Source of the DNA: CBFFRJ01 sp963530515
GTDB taxonomy: Bacteria; Pseudomonadota; Gammaproteobacteria; Enterobacterales; Enterobacteriaceae
Reading direction: 5' to 3'
Assembly: GCA_963530515.1 (NCBI GenBank)
Contig: CAUSEC010000002.1
Coordinates: 124,001-188,000, forward strand
DNA length: 64,000 nucleotides
Part shown: piece by piece, positions 27,150 through 36,586 of the stretch
How positions within the stretch are numbered: the first letter of the stretch is position 1
Layout: each line of letters begins with the position of its first letter
Notes under the pieces: model-generated
Seen by the model: only the letters and a program-made list of their open reading frames with translations
Told to the model about the DNA's origin: nothing
Database searches by the model: none
Position numbers and translations under genes: made by a program

Positions 27150-28619
27150 ATGGTTTGCGAAACTAAAACCACACAAGCGCCCACGCTTCGCCGTGAACTC
27201 AAGGCGCGTCACCTGACCATGATCGCCATTGGCGGTTCTATCGGTACAGGGTTGTTTGTCGCATCAGGGGCGACGATTTCCGCAGCAGGCCCAGGTGGCG
27301 CTCTCTTCTCTTATATTCTTATCGGTCTGATGGTTTACTTCCTGATGACCAGCCTCGGTGAACTGGCGGCGTACATGCCGGTTTCCGGTTCGTTTGCGAC
27401 CTACGGTCAGCAGTATGTCGAAGAAGGCTTTGGCTTCGCGCTGGGCTGGAACTACTGGTACAACTGGGCGGTGACCATTGCCGTTGACCTCGTGGCCTCA
27501 CAGCTGGTGATGACCTGGTGGTTCCCGGACACGCCAGGCTGGATCTGGAGTGCGCTGTTCCTGTGCGTCATCTTCCTGCTGAACTACATCTCCGTTAAGG
27601 GCTTCGGCGAAGCGGAATACTGGTTCTCCCTGATTAAAGTCGCGACCGTTATCATCTTTATTGTTGTTGGCATCATGATGATTGTCGGCATTTTCAAAGG
27701 CGCACAACCGGCGGGCTGGAGCAACTGGAGTATCGGGGATGCCCCGTTCTCGGGCGGCCTATCGGCGATGATTGGCGTGGCGATGATTGTGGGCTTCTCC
27801 TTCCAGGGCACCGAGCTTATCGGTATCGCGGCGGGCGAATCTGAAGATCCAGAGAAGAACATTCCGCGCGCGGTGCGTCAGGTGTTCTGGCGTATTCTGT
27901 TGTTCTATGTGTTCGCGATTCTGATTATCAGCCTGATCATTCCGTATACCGATCCGAGCCTGCTGCGTAACGATGTGAAAGACATCAGCGTCAGCCCGTT
28001 CACCCTGGTGTTCCAGCATGCAGGTCTGCTGTCTGCTGCGGCAGTGATGAACGCCGTTATCCTGACGGCGGTGCTGTCGGCGGGTAACTCCGGGATGTAC
28101 GCGTCCACCCGTATGCTCTACACCCTGGCCTGCGATGGCAAAGCGCCGCGCATCTTCAGCAAGCTGTCGAAAGGCGGCGTGCCGCGCAATGCGCTGTATG
28201 CGACCACGGTGATTGCGGGTCTGTGCTTCCTGACCTCCATGTTTGGTAACCAGACCGTTTACTTGTGGCTGCTGAACACTTCCGGCATGACGGGCTTTAT
28301 CGCCTGGCTGGGGATTGCGATTAGCCACTATCGCTTCCGTCGCGGCTATGTGCTGCAGGGACACGACCTGAACAACCTGCCATATCGTTCGGGCTTCTTC
28401 CCGCTGGGGCCGATTTTCGCCTTCGTGCTGTGCCTGATCATTACCCTGGGCCAGAACTATGAAGCCTTCCTGAAGGACACCATTGACTGGGGTGCGGTTG
28501 CCGCCACTTACATCGGTATCCCGCTGTTCCTGGTTATTTGGTTCGGTTACAAGTTCTCGAAAGGCACCCACTTTGTGAGCTACAAAGACATGGTGTTCCC
28601 GGAGCGCTTTAAGAAGTAG
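27150..28619 (+). CDS. lysP: LysP lysine-specific permease
   Basis: Lysine:proton symporter of the APC superfamily; in E. coli it also acts as co-sensor for CadC. 489 residues, identical length to E. coli LysP and nearly identical in sequence (RRELKARHLTMIAIGGSIG near 15-33 is the TM1 substrate motif). About twelve transmembrane helices. It stands alone between repeat copy A and a REP pair. Confidence 0.98.
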   Translation: MVCETKTTQAPTLRRELKARHLTMIAIGGSIGTGLFVASGATISAAGPGGALFSYILIGLMVYFLMTSLGELAAYMPVSGSFATYGQQYVEEGFGFALGWNYWYNWAVTIAVDLVASQLVMTWWFPDTPGWIWSALFLCVIFLLNYISVKGFGEAEYWFSLIKVATVIIFIVVGIMMIVGIFKGAQPAGWSNWSIGDAPFSGGLSAMIGVAMIVGFSFQGTELIGIAAGESEDPEKNIPRAVRQVFWRILLFYVFAILIISLIIPYTDPSLLRNDVKDISVSPFTLVFQHAGLLSAAAVMNAVILTAVLSAGNSGMYASTRMLYTLACDGKAPRIFSKLSKGGVPRNALYATTVIAGLCFLTSMFGNQTVYLWLLNTSGMTGFIAWLGIAISHYRFRRGYVLQGHDLNNLPYRSGFFPLGPIFAFVLCLIITLGQNYEAFLKDTIDWGAVAATYIGIPLFLVIWFGYKFSKGTHFVSYKDMVFPERFKK

Positions 28620-28635
28620 CGGTCAGATTCGATAA

Positions 28636-28667
28636 TGCCTGATGGCGCTTCGCTTATCAGGCCTACG
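28636..28667 (+). repeat. REP element after lysP (first of pair)
   Basis: TGCCTGATGGCGCTTCGCTT then ATCAGGCCTAC, a standard REP palindrome 16 bases past the lysP stop. Confidence 0.85.
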
Positions 28668-28683
28668 AGGTCAAAGACAAACC

Positions 28684-28717
28684 GTAGGCCGGATAAGGCG
28701 CTAGCCGCCATCCGGCA
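28684..28717 (-). repeat. REP element (second of pair, inverted)
   Basis: GTAGGCCGGATAAGGCG followed by CCGCCATCCGGCA, in inverted orientation to the REP at 28636; together a BIME. Confidence 0.85.
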
Positions 28718-28738
28718 AGAGATTCACTGGAAAAGTTG

Positions 28739-28767
28739 AAGCCCCGACGTAATGCCGGGGCTTTTTG
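28739..28767 (+). terminator. lysP/cirA intergenic terminator
   Basis: Eight-base-pair stem aagccccg/cggggctt with T-tract on the plus strand. It ends lysP read-through after the REP pair; the minus side has only a weak tract for cirA. Confidence 0.8.
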
Positions 28768-28777
28768 TTATTGCGGG

Positions 28778-30766
28778 TTAGAAACTGTAGGTCAGGCCAA
28801 CGGTATAACGACGGCCGTCGAGAACGGTGTCGTAGGTATCGTAATCTATTTGCTTATCGAGCACGTTGTAGATGCCTGCGGAGGCCAGCAGGTTTTTGGT
28901 GGCGTTATAGCGAAGACCGACATCCACCTGGGTGTAAGACGGCGTGCCCTGCGACATCGACGTGCGACTCAGGTACTCCGAGGTTTTGCCACGGAAGTTC
29001 AGGCGGCTCCACAGGCCAATATCTTCCGTTGCCTGCCAGTCCAGCGTGGTGTTCACCATGTGTTTCGGCATCTTGTTCAGCGGTTTACCAGAGAACTGGC
29101 CGCTTTTCTGCTCTGACTCAGTAAAGGTGTAGTTGGCGGTCAGGTTCAAATCTGAGGTGATTTTCCAGCCGAAGGTGGACTCCACGCCGCGCATGTTGGC
29201 CTTGTCGACGTTCACGCGATCGCTGACAAAATCATAGCTGACGCTACCGATGGTGCAGGCCGGATCGGCGCTGCTGTTGCAACGGCGCACTTCCGTGATT
29301 TTGTTTTTGAAGTCGGTGTTGAACAGCGTGATCCCGGCGTTGAGGGTGTCGTTGTTATCCCACAGCAGCGCCAGCTCTTCGCTCAGGCTCTTTTCCGGTT
29401 TCAGATCCGGGTTACCGACAATAATGCCGTTCAGGCGACCGCCGCCGGTGACCTGGCCCCAGTTTGCCGAAGACTGGCGCAGATCCGGTGCACGATAGCC
29501 CGCCGACACGCCGCCCTTGAGGGTCCACTGGTCGCTGAGGTGCCAGACGCCGTAGCCGCGCGGCGTCCAGTTGGTGCCGTAGTTCTCGTCTTTATCCATG
29601 CGCAGACCGCCGGTCAGACTCAGGTTGTCGAGAATGGCCCATTCGTCTTCCGCAAACAGCGCCCAGCTCCAGCGAGTTAGCTTGTTCAGGCCGTCAGCGG
29701 CTTCCAGTTGGTTGCCGTTGTCGCGCAGTTTTTCATAGCGATACTGCCCGCCCAGCGTCAGGGTGTGATCGCCAATAAAGACCTGATTCTGGTTATTGAA
29801 AATCGTGTTGTACGATTTCATCTGGCGACCAGGGTTGTTGGTTTCTTCCTGCTGCAGATAGCTGGTGGTGTTAACGTCCTCGTAATATCCGCTGTGGGTG
29901 AGGGCATAGGTCGTGTGCTCGTAGCGGCTCTCACTTTTGCTGTTGGGTGTACAGACGCTGCCACGACAGGTCTCTGCAGCAGAGGATTTCCCCGGCGTGC
30001 TGTTACGGTCCTGCAGTTCACGGGAGACGTCAAAATCGATGTCGTTTTTATCATCCGGGGTGAAGTTCAGCGTAATGCCGCCGTTACGCAGACGCTGTTC
30101 GTTGTAACCGTTAAGAATTTTGTCTTCCGCGCGATGGGAGAACAATCCGGTGACTTTGGCCCCCAGCAGGCCATCAATCAGCGGGCCGGAGGCATAGGCG
30201 TTGGTCTGGTAAAGGTCGCCGGAATCACGATCTTCCTGCCAGGTGGCATCGCCGTGTAACGAGCCGGTCCAGCCTTTGGTGTTCGAAACCTTTTTGGTAA
30301 TGACGTTAATCACGCCCCCCATGGCATCGGAGCCGTACAGCGACGACATCGGGCCACGAATCACTTCAATGCGCTCAATGGATTCCAGCGGCGGCAGCCA
30401 GCCCTGTTCGATCCCGGCGTTGTCGCTGTTCGGGCGTGTGCCACGGGTGCTGATGCGCTTACCGTTGACCAGGAAGAGGGTGTACTGGGAGCCCATGCCG
30501 CGAATACTGATATCGCTGCTGCTCGCCCCGCCTGTCACGACCACGCCGGGCACGTCTTTCAACGCATCGGTGACATCGCGATAGGCTTTGTCTTCGATCT
30601 GCTGCTTAGAAATAACCGAAATGGAGGCCGGGGCATTCTGGATTTTTTGCTCAAATCCGGTGGCGGAGACCACTAGTGTGTCCTGGTCTGCTGCGTGTAC
30701 TAAAGGGGTGAAAAGGGCGGCGCTGACGGCCACAGCAATAATCTTAACGCGAGGTGTCATCATCAT
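28778..30766 (-). CDS. cirA: CirA-type TonB-dependent catecholate siderophore/colicin I receptor
   Basis: Outer-membrane TonB-dependent receptor of 662 residues from ATG 30766, the first of three consecutive ATGs after a CGGA site; longer in-frame starts lack a signal peptide. Signal peptide ends near VHAADQ, followed by TonB box DTLVVSA, the plug domain (NAPASISVISKQQIEDK, SIRGMGSQYTLFLVNGKR, IEVIRGPMSSLYGSDAMGGVINVITKK) and a 22-strand barrel ending in aromatic Phe. It sits at the cirA locus between lysP and yeiG, and the plug matches CirA, but barrel and N-terminus differ clearly from E. coli CirA, so ligand range may differ. Probably Fur-repressed via the palindrome at 30894-30916. Confidence 0.88.
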   Translation of the reverse strand: MMMTPRVKIIAVAVSAALFTPLVHAADQDTLVVSATGFEQKIQNAPASISVISKQQIEDKAYRDVTDALKDVPGVVVTGGASSSDISIRGMGSQYTLFLVNGKRISTRGTRPNSDNAGIEQGWLPPLESIERIEVIRGPMSSLYGSDAMGGVINVITKKVSNTKGWTGSLHGDATWQEDRDSGDLYQTNAYASGPLIDGLLGAKVTGLFSHRAEDKILNGYNEQRLRNGGITLNFTPDDKNDIDFDVSRELQDRNSTPGKSSAAETCRGSVCTPNSKSESRYEHTTYALTHSGYYEDVNTTSYLQQEETNNPGRQMKSYNTIFNNQNQVFIGDHTLTLGGQYRYEKLRDNGNQLEAADGLNKLTRWSWALFAEDEWAILDNLSLTGGLRMDKDENYGTNWTPRGYGVWHLSDQWTLKGGVSAGYRAPDLRQSSANWGQVTGGGRLNGIIVGNPDLKPEKSLSEELALLWDNNDTLNAGITLFNTDFKNKITEVRRCNSSADPACTIGSVSYDFVSDRVNVDKANMRGVESTFGWKITSDLNLTANYTFTESEQKSGQFSGKPLNKMPKHMVNTTLDWQATEDIGLWSRLNFRGKTSEYLSRTSMSQGTPSYTQVDVGLRYNATKNLLASAGIYNVLDKQIDYDTYDTVLDGRRYTVGLTYSF

Positions 30767-30893
30767 ATCATTCCGTTTCAATGAAGAAAAAAGCGTCAGC
30801 TGAAAACCATGCAAACGATAAGTGTTTGTCTTTTAAGTGTTCTCAGATGGCGAAGCGGAAGAATTGTGGAGAAAAAATGAAGTTATGTAAATA

Positions 30894-30916
30894 CAAGTGA
30901 TAATCGATATCATTTG
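30894..30916. promoter_or_regulatory. Fur box upstream of cirA
   Basis: Near-perfect palindrome centred on TGATAATCGATATCA, about 130 bases upstream of the cirA start. It matches the GATAAT-type Fur hexamer arrangement. cirA is Fur-repressed in E. coli and Salmonella. Confidence 0.8.
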
Positions 30917-30999
30917 TATTTTATTTGAAAAGCGATGCAAAGCCAGGCCCGTCAACGGGATAGCGGGGAATGTAAGGGAAAGTAAAGAGGCGTTAAAGA

Positions 31000-31015
31000 G
31001 GGGGCAAGTGCCCCC
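31000..31015 (-). terminator. Hairpin downstream of yeiG
   Basis: GGGGGC/GCCCCC with an AAGT loop seven bases beyond the yeiG stop; on the minus strand it is followed by CTCTTT. A probable weak terminator. Confidence 0.5.
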
Positions 31016-31021
31016 CGTAGT

Positions 31022-31858
31022 TTATTTCAGCAGATGTTCAGCGTGGAAACGCAGGTGATCTTCGATGAACGAGGCAATGAAATAGTAGCTGTGATCGTAA
31101 CCTGGCTGGACGCGCAACGTCAGCGGCCAGGCACTCTGGCGGGCAACTTCGGCCAGACGGGCAGGCTGCAACTGTTCAGCGAGGAACGGGTCCGCGTCAC
31201 CCTGATCGATAAGGGTCGGGATAGCGTCTGCCCCCTGGCTTGCCTGCATCAGCACGCAGCTGTCCCACGCCTGCCAGCTTGCGGTGTCAGTACCGAGATA
31301 GGCGCTAAAGGCTTTTTGTCCCCAGGGCACTTTCGTCGGGTTCACAATGGGCGCAAAGGCCGACACGCTGGTGAAACGCCCCGGATTTTTCAGCGCCATG
31401 ATGAGCGCACCGTGTCCGCCCATTGAATGCCCGCTGATGGCCTGGCGATCGCTCACGGCGAATTCGGACTGAATTAACGCGGGCAGTTCATCGCGCAGGT
31501 AATCGTACATCCGGTAATGCGCGGCCCAGGGTTGCTCAGTGGCATTGAGATAGAATCCCGCCCCTTTGCCCAGGTCATAGCCTTCAGCATCGGCTACATC
31601 GTCGCCGCGCGGGCTGGTGTCCGGCATCACCAGGGCAATACCCAGTTCAGCGGCGAGGCGCTGGGCACCGGCTTTAAAGGTAAAGTTTTCGTCGTTACAG
31701 GTCAGGCCGGAGAGCCAGTAAAGCACTGGCGGCGGCGTATTTTCACGGACAGGTGGCAAAAAAATGCTGAACGTCATCGCGCAATTCAGCACGGCGGAGT
31801 CGTGTCGCACGCGCAGCTGACGCCCTTCAAAACAGCGGTGCTCTTCAAGCCATTCCAT
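31022..31858 (-). CDS. yeiG: YeiG S-formylglutathione hydrolase
   Basis: Serine hydrolase that releases formate and glutathione from S-formylglutathione in formaldehyde detoxification. 278 residues as in E. coli. The catalytic triad is at the known positions: Ser145 in GHSMGG, Asp223 in DQGDAD, His256 in YDHSYYF. Transcribed alone, divergent from the MFS gene. Confidence 0.96.
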   Translation of the reverse strand: MEWLEEHRCFEGRQLRVRHDSAVLNCAMTFSIFLPPVRENTPPPVLYWLSGLTCNDENFTFKAGAQRLAAELGIALVMPDTSPRGDDVADAEGYDLGKGAGFYLNATEQPWAAHYRMYDYLRDELPALIQSEFAVSDRQAISGHSMGGHGALIMALKNPGRFTSVSAFAPIVNPTKVPWGQKAFSAYLGTDTASWQAWDSCVLMQASQGADAIPTLIDQGDADPFLAEQLQPARLAEVARQSAWPLTLRVQPGYDHSYYFIASFIEDHLRFHAEHLLK

Positions 31859-32007
31859 GCAAGGCTCCTTCGATAATCGTTAACAATAAAAGCGTGATAG
31901 CTCTTCATAATACAGATTATTCATGTGGCTGTGAGTAACTTTCACTTTCACTTAGCTGCATCATATTGCATCATTAATTTTACTTTTTATTAACGTTTGG
32001 GGTGCGC

Positions 32008-33135
32008 ATGGCGCTTCGAATTGCGCTGAGCGGCTTTATTGTTTTAGTCGTGGCGATGGGAATAGGGCGCTTTGCCTTTACGCCGCAGGTTCCGCTGATG
32101 ATTCAGGACGGGCAGTTGACACTGACCAGCGCGGGGCTGGTGGCTGCCATGAACTATCTGGGCTACCTGATTGGTGCGTGGGATGCGATGCGTGCGCGTC
32201 ACCACGTTGAGATGCGGCTTTACCTTGGCGTTGCCGGTGCCGTTGGGCTGACCTTCCTCTCCGCTATTGCTGATAACGCGCTGACCCACGGCGCATTGCG
32301 CCTGGTGATTGGGGCGATGAGCGGCTGGGCGATGGTACTGACCGCCGCCTGGACCAACGAGCGACTGGCGCATTACGCCCGCCCGGGTCTCAGTGCCGCT
32401 GTGTTTGCAGGTCCTGGTGCCGGTATTGCGCTCAGCGGCCTGCTGGCGGTGGCTATTCAGTCGCGCGGTCTGAGTGCGTCAGCCGCATGGCAGGTTTACG
32501 GCGTGCTGGCGCTGGTGCTGATAGTGTTTATCGGGCGCTATTTGCCGCGCCCCGGGCAGTTGCACCGTTCCGGCGAGCAGCCGCAGCCCCTGCATTTAAC
32601 GCCTGATTTGAAACGCCTGGTGTGGAGCTACAGCCTGGCAGGTTTCGGCTACATTCTGCCCGCGACCTTTCTGTCGCAAATGGCCGCGCTGCGTTTTCCA
32701 GGCAGTTTGTTCGCCCAGTTTGTCTGGCCGGTGTTTGGCGCGGCGGCAGTGGTGGGCATTGCGCTGAGCATTGCGCTGCGACATCTGGGGCAAAGCCATC
32801 AGCGTCTCGCCATCGTGTTGTGGTTGCAGGGGCTGGGTGTGCTGGCGGCGAGCGTGCTGCCGGGTATGGGCGGGCTGGTCACTGGCGCGCTGCTGGTTGG
32901 CGGCGGTTTTCTGTGTGCAGTGCAGCTCTCCTTGCTGTACGGCCGTGAGCTTGCGCCTCATCACACCCGTTATATGGCCGGATTATTGACCACCGGTTAT
33001 GCCGTCGGGCAACTGATTGGTCCCATGACCTCGGCCTTGTCCACCTGGCTTACGCAGCGGCTGGAACCTGCACTGGGTCTGGCGGGAATAGCGCTGGTGA
33101 TTGGCGGTATTTTGGTGTGGAAGCGCGCCTCATAA
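32008..33135 (+). CDS. YbfB/YjiJ-family MFS transporter
   Basis: 375 residues, ten to twelve hydrophobic helices, starting MALRIALSGFIVLVVAMGIGRFAFT, the N-terminal pattern of the YbfB/YjiJ family. ATG 32008 has GGGG six bases upstream; a GTG two codons earlier is less well placed. The substrate is unknown. It lies between yeiG and folE, where E. coli has no such gene, so it is an accessory insertion into an otherwise conserved block. Confidence 0.8.
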   Translation: MALRIALSGFIVLVVAMGIGRFAFTPQVPLMIQDGQLTLTSAGLVAAMNYLGYLIGAWDAMRARHHVEMRLYLGVAGAVGLTFLSAIADNALTHGALRLVIGAMSGWAMVLTAAWTNERLAHYARPGLSAAVFAGPGAGIALSGLLAVAIQSRGLSASAAWQVYGVLALVLIVFIGRYLPRPGQLHRSGEQPQPLHLTPDLKRLVWSYSLAGFGYILPATFLSQMAALRFPGSLFAQFVWPVFGAAAVVGIALSIALRHLGQSHQRLAIVLWLQGLGVLAASVLPGMGGLVTGALLVGGGFLCAVQLSLLYGRELAPHHTRYMAGLLTTGYAVGQLIGPMTSALSTWLTQRLEPALGLAGIALVIGGILVWKRAS

Positions 33136-33260
33136 CAGGTGCGGGCTATTTCATTAATTATCGCGGTGAATACTGGATTCTGTGCGCGACCTCACGCACA
33201 ATGATTCCTCACTTCGCCTGTTGTCCGGCGAAGATGCCACACCTGCAGGAGAATAAAAAA

Positions 33261-33926
33261 ATGTCATCACTCAGTAAAGAAGCGGCTCTCGTTCATGAAG
33301 CCCTGGTTGCTCGCGGCCTTGAAACACCGCTGCGCCCACCCGTCGACATGGATAACGAATCCCGTAAGCGTCTGATAGCCGGTCACATGACTGAGATTAT
33401 GCAGCTTCTCAATCTCGATCTGGAGGATGACAGCCTGATGGAGACGCCGCATCGCATCGCGAAAATGTACGTTGATGAGATTTTCTCGGGCCTGGACTAT
33501 GCCAACTTCCCGAAAATCACCGTCATTGAAAACAAAATGAAAGTGGACGAGATGGTCACGGTGCGTGATATCACCCTCACCAGCACCTGCGAACACCATT
33601 TTGTGACCATCGACGGCAAAGCGACCGTGGCCTATATCCCGAAAGAATCGGTGATTGGTCTATCCAAAATTAACCGCATCGTGCAATTTTTTGCCCAGCG
33701 TCCGCAGGTGCAGGAGCGCTTGACGCAGCAGATTTTGACCGCGCTGCAAACGCTGCTTGGGACCAACAACGTCGCGGTATCTATTGATGCTGTGCATTAT
33801 TGCGTGAAAGCCCGTGGCATTCGCGATGCCACCAGTGCCACGACCACCACCTCGCTGGGAGGACTGTTCAAGTCCAGCCAGAACACGCGTCAGGAGTTCC
33901 TGCGCGCTGTACGTCACCACAACTAG
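33261..33926 (+). CDS. folE: GTP cyclohydrolase I
   Basis: First enzyme of tetrahydrofolate synthesis, making dihydroneopterin triphosphate from GTP. 221 residues from ATG 33261 with AGGAG upstream; a longer in-frame extension shows no family similarity. Zinc ligands at the expected positions: Cys110, His113 (CEHH) and Cys181 (VHYCVKARG). Followed 22 bases later by yeiB as in E. coli. Confidence 0.98.
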   Translation: MSSLSKEAALVHEALVARGLETPLRPPVDMDNESRKRLIAGHMTEIMQLLNLDLEDDSLMETPHRIAKMYVDEIFSGLDYANFPKITVIENKMKVDEMVTVRDITLTSTCEHHFVTIDGKATVAYIPKESVIGLSKINRIVQFFAQRPQVQERLTQQILTALQTLLGTNNVAVSIDAVHYCVKARGIRDATSATTTTSLGGLFKSSQNTRQEFLRAVRHHN

Positions 33927-33948
33927 TTTTTTAACAGGAGCCGGGTAC

Positions 33949-35109
33949 ATGGAAAGAAATGTCACGCTGGATTTTGTTCGTGGCATTGCCATTCTCGGTA
34001 TCCTGCTTTTGAACATCGTTGGCTTTGGTTTACCCAAGGCCGCCTATCTCAACCCCGCCTGGTACGGCAGCGTTACGCTGCGTGATGCCTGGACCTGGGC
34101 GGCGCTGGACCTCTTCGCGCAGGTCAAATTCCTCTCTTTGTTCGCCATTCTCTTCGGCGCCGGTTTGCAGATGCTGCTGCCACGCGGCAAGCGCTGGATC
34201 CAGTCGCGTCTGACGCTGCTGGCTATTCTTGGATTTATTCATGGTCTGCTGTTCTGGGACGGGGATATTTTGCTGGCCTATGGGCTGATCGGCCTGATTG
34301 CCTGGCGCATGGTGCGCGATGCCGTCAGCGTGAAAGCATTGTTCAATACCGGCGTGGCGCTGTACATCATTGGGATTGCGGTGCTGCTGCTGTTGGGCGT
34401 GATTTCCGGCAGCACGCCGAACCGTTCGTGGATCCCGGATGCGGCGAACATTCAGTACGAAGGGTACTGGAAAACGGCGGGTGGATTGATGGAAGCCATA
34501 AGCAATCGTGCCGATATGCTCTCCAACAGCTTGCTGGCTCTCGGTGCGCAATATGGCTGGCAGCTTGCCGGGCTGATGCTGATTGGCGCGGCGCTGATGC
34601 GCAGCGGCTGGCTGAAAGGGCAGTTCAGCTTGTCTCATTATCGCCGCACCGGTCTTTTCCTCACCGTGCTGGGAATGGCGGTGAATCTGCCTGCGATTGT
34701 TGCCCAGTGGCAGCTGGAGTGGGCCTATCGCTGGTGTGCATTTATTTTGCAGGCCCCTCGCGAGCTGAGCGCCCCGGTACAGGTGTTGGGTTACACCTCG
34801 CTTATTTTCGGCTACTGGCCGCAGCTCTGTCGCATCCGTCTGGTGAATGCAATTGCCTGCGTTGGACGTATGGCGCTCAGCAACTATTTACTGCAAACGC
34901 TGATTTGTACCACGCTGTTTTATCACCTTGGTTTGTTCATGAAGTTCGACCGCCTGCAGCTGCTGGCGTTTGTGCCGCCCGTCTGGGCTATCAACATCCT
35001 CTTCTCCGTCTTCTGGCTGCGCCGTTTCCGCCAGGGACCGCTTGAGTGGGTATGGCGTCAATTAACCGCACGTGCTGCGGGGACATCATTACCACGCACA
35101 TCCAGATAA
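33949..35109 (+). CDS. yeiB: YeiB DUF418 inner-membrane protein
   Basis: 386 residues with about ten hydrophobic helices, close to E. coli YeiB (385). ATG 33949 follows CAGGAG by eight bases. The N-terminal RxxxLDFVRGIAILGILLLNI-like stretch is typical of DUF418/acyltransferase-like membrane proteins. Function unestablished. Probably co-transcribed with folE. Confidence 0.92.
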   Translation: MERNVTLDFVRGIAILGILLLNIVGFGLPKAAYLNPAWYGSVTLRDAWTWAALDLFAQVKFLSLFAILFGAGLQMLLPRGKRWIQSRLTLLAILGFIHGLLFWDGDILLAYGLIGLIAWRMVRDAVSVKALFNTGVALYIIGIAVLLLLGVISGSTPNRSWIPDAANIQYEGYWKTAGGLMEAISNRADMLSNSLLALGAQYGWQLAGLMLIGAALMRSGWLKGQFSLSHYRRTGLFLTVLGMAVNLPAIVAQWQLEWAYRWCAFILQAPRELSAPVQVLGYTSLIFGYWPQLCRIRLVNAIACVGRMALSNYLLQTLICTTLFYHLGLFMKFDRLQLLAFVPPVWAINILFSVFWLRRFRQGPLEWVWRQLTARAAGTSLPRTSR

Positions 35110-35139
35110 CGATCTGGATCACAATCATTAACAAAATGG

Positions 35140-35155
35140 ATGTAACCGTTTCCAT
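35140..35155. promoter_or_regulatory. GalR/GalS operator upstream of galS
   Basis: ATGTAACCGTTTCCAT agrees with the GalR/GalS consensus (GTGxAAxCGxTTxCAC) at the core positions and lies about 113 bases before the galS start, consistent with autoregulation. Confidence 0.75.
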
Positions 35156-35191
35156 CCGTGTGATGCCACTCACGTAGTCTTATAACGCCGA

Positions 35192-35216
35192 CTGAGAGAA
35201 TAGCCCCCTTGCTAAC
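35192..35216 (+). other. Hairpin in the galS leader
   Basis: GCCCCCT/AGGGGGC with a ten-base loop between yeiB and galS. It could end yeiB read-through, but the T-tract after it is poor. Confidence 0.4.
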
Positions 35217-35267
35217 GACAGGGGGCCTCTCTGTGAGCTACCGCAATCAATCCAGGGTTATAAAACT

Positions 35268-36293
35268 ATGGTAACCATTCGTGACGTCGCCCGTCAGGCG
35301 GGCGTTTCCGTTGCGACGGTTTCTCGCGTATTGAATAACAGTGCACTGGTCAGCCCGGAAACGCGTGAAGCGGTGACCCGCGCGGTCGCTCAGCTTGGCT
35401 ATCGCCCGAATGCGAACGCGCAGGCGCTGGCGACCCAGGTCAGCGACACCATTGGTGTTGTGGTGATGGACGTCTCCGATGCCTTCTTCGGGGCATTGGT
35501 CAAAGCGGTGGACGTGGTGGCGCAGCAGCATCAGAAATATGTGCTGATCGGCAACAGCTACCATGAGGCTGAAAAAGAGCGTCATTCCATTGAAGTACTG
35601 ATACGCCAGCGCTGTAACGCATTGATTGTTCATTCAAAAGCTCTGAGCGATGAAGAGCTTGCCGGGTTTATGGAGCAAATCCCTGGCATGGTGCTCATCA
35701 ACCGTGTGGTGCCAGGCTATGCCCATCGCTGCGTCGAGCTTGATAACGTGAGCGGGGCGATTATGGCCACCCGTATGCTGCTTAATCACGGGCATCACCG
35801 CATCGGCTATCTGGCCTCCAGTCACCATATTGAAGACAACGAGCTGCGTCGTGAAGGCTGGTTTAAGGCATTGACGGAACACGGCATTACTGCGCCAGAC
35901 AGCTGGGTGGGCACGGGTTCGCCGGATATGCAGGGCGGAGAGGCAGCAATGGTTGAGCTGCTGGGTCGTAACCTTCAACTCAGTGCGGTATTTGCCTATA
36001 ACGACAGCATGGCAGCCGGTGCACTGACGGCGCTGAAAGACAACGGCATTGCGGTGCCGCAGCATCTCTCTCTGATTGGCTTTGATGACATTCCTATTGC
36101 CCGCTACACCGACCCGCAGCTCACAACCGTACGTTATCCCATTGCTTCAATGGCGCGTCTGGCGACTGAACTGGCGCTGATGGGAGCGGCGGGCAAGCTT
36201 GATCCTGAGGCGACACACTGCTTTATGCCGACCCTGGTGCGTCGTCACTCTGTAACATCACGGCAAATTGCGGTAACGATCACTAACCCATGA
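35268..36293 (+). CDS. galS: GalS LacI-family repressor (mgl isorepressor)
   Basis: 341 residues (346 in E. coli). N-terminal helix-turn-helix with VTIRDVARQAGVSVATVSRV, a hinge helix near ANAQALATQ, then a sugar-binding core. Responds to galactose/fucose and represses mgl and its own gene. Directly upstream of mglBAC on the same strand, with a GalR/S operator before itself and another before mglB. Confidence 0.97.
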   Translation: MVTIRDVARQAGVSVATVSRVLNNSALVSPETREAVTRAVAQLGYRPNANAQALATQVSDTIGVVVMDVSDAFFGALVKAVDVVAQQHQKYVLIGNSYHEAEKERHSIEVLIRQRCNALIVHSKALSDEELAGFMEQIPGMVLINRVVPGYAHRCVELDNVSGAIMATRMLLNHGHHRIGYLASSHHIEDNELRREGWFKALTEHGITAPDSWVGTGSPDMQGGEAAMVELLGRNLQLSAVFAYNDSMAAGALTALKDNGIAVPQHLSLIGFDDIPIARYTDPQLTTVRYPIASMARLATELALMGAAGKLDPEATHCFMPTLVRRHSVTSRQIAVTITNP

Positions 36294-36302
36294 TGTTTGA
36301 TG

Positions 36303-36318
36303 ATGTAACCGTTTTCAA
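36303..36318. promoter_or_regulatory. GalR/GalS operator of the mgl promoter
   Basis: ATGTAACCGTTTTCAA, nearly the same as the galS operator, 285 bases before mglB and directly beside a CRP site. Confidence 0.8.
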
Positions 36319-36320
36319 TC

Positions 36321-36336
36321 TGTGAGTAAATTCACA
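36321..36336. promoter_or_regulatory. CRP site of the mgl promoter
   Basis: TGTGAGTAAATTCACA, an exact match to TGTGA-N6-TCACA. It starts two bases after the GalR/S operator, as expected for the cAMP-dependent mgl promoter. Confidence 0.92.
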
Positions 36337-36586
36337 GTATCTTAACAACGCGCTGACTATGATGTCAGCGTTTTAGGAGCTGAAACACGATGTAACGGTG
36401 ATGACTCGTCATTACCATAGTCAGATAGCCTGAAGCATCGAAAATAGCGCATCACTGGAGCGTTACCCTACACGGAAGAAAGAATTTTTTGAGTGAACTT
36501 CGGCCGACAGTAACGTTTCATTAACCTACTGCCCTGCCGACCCTTTATTCACAAGAACTACCCTGCATAATAAAACCGGAGATACC

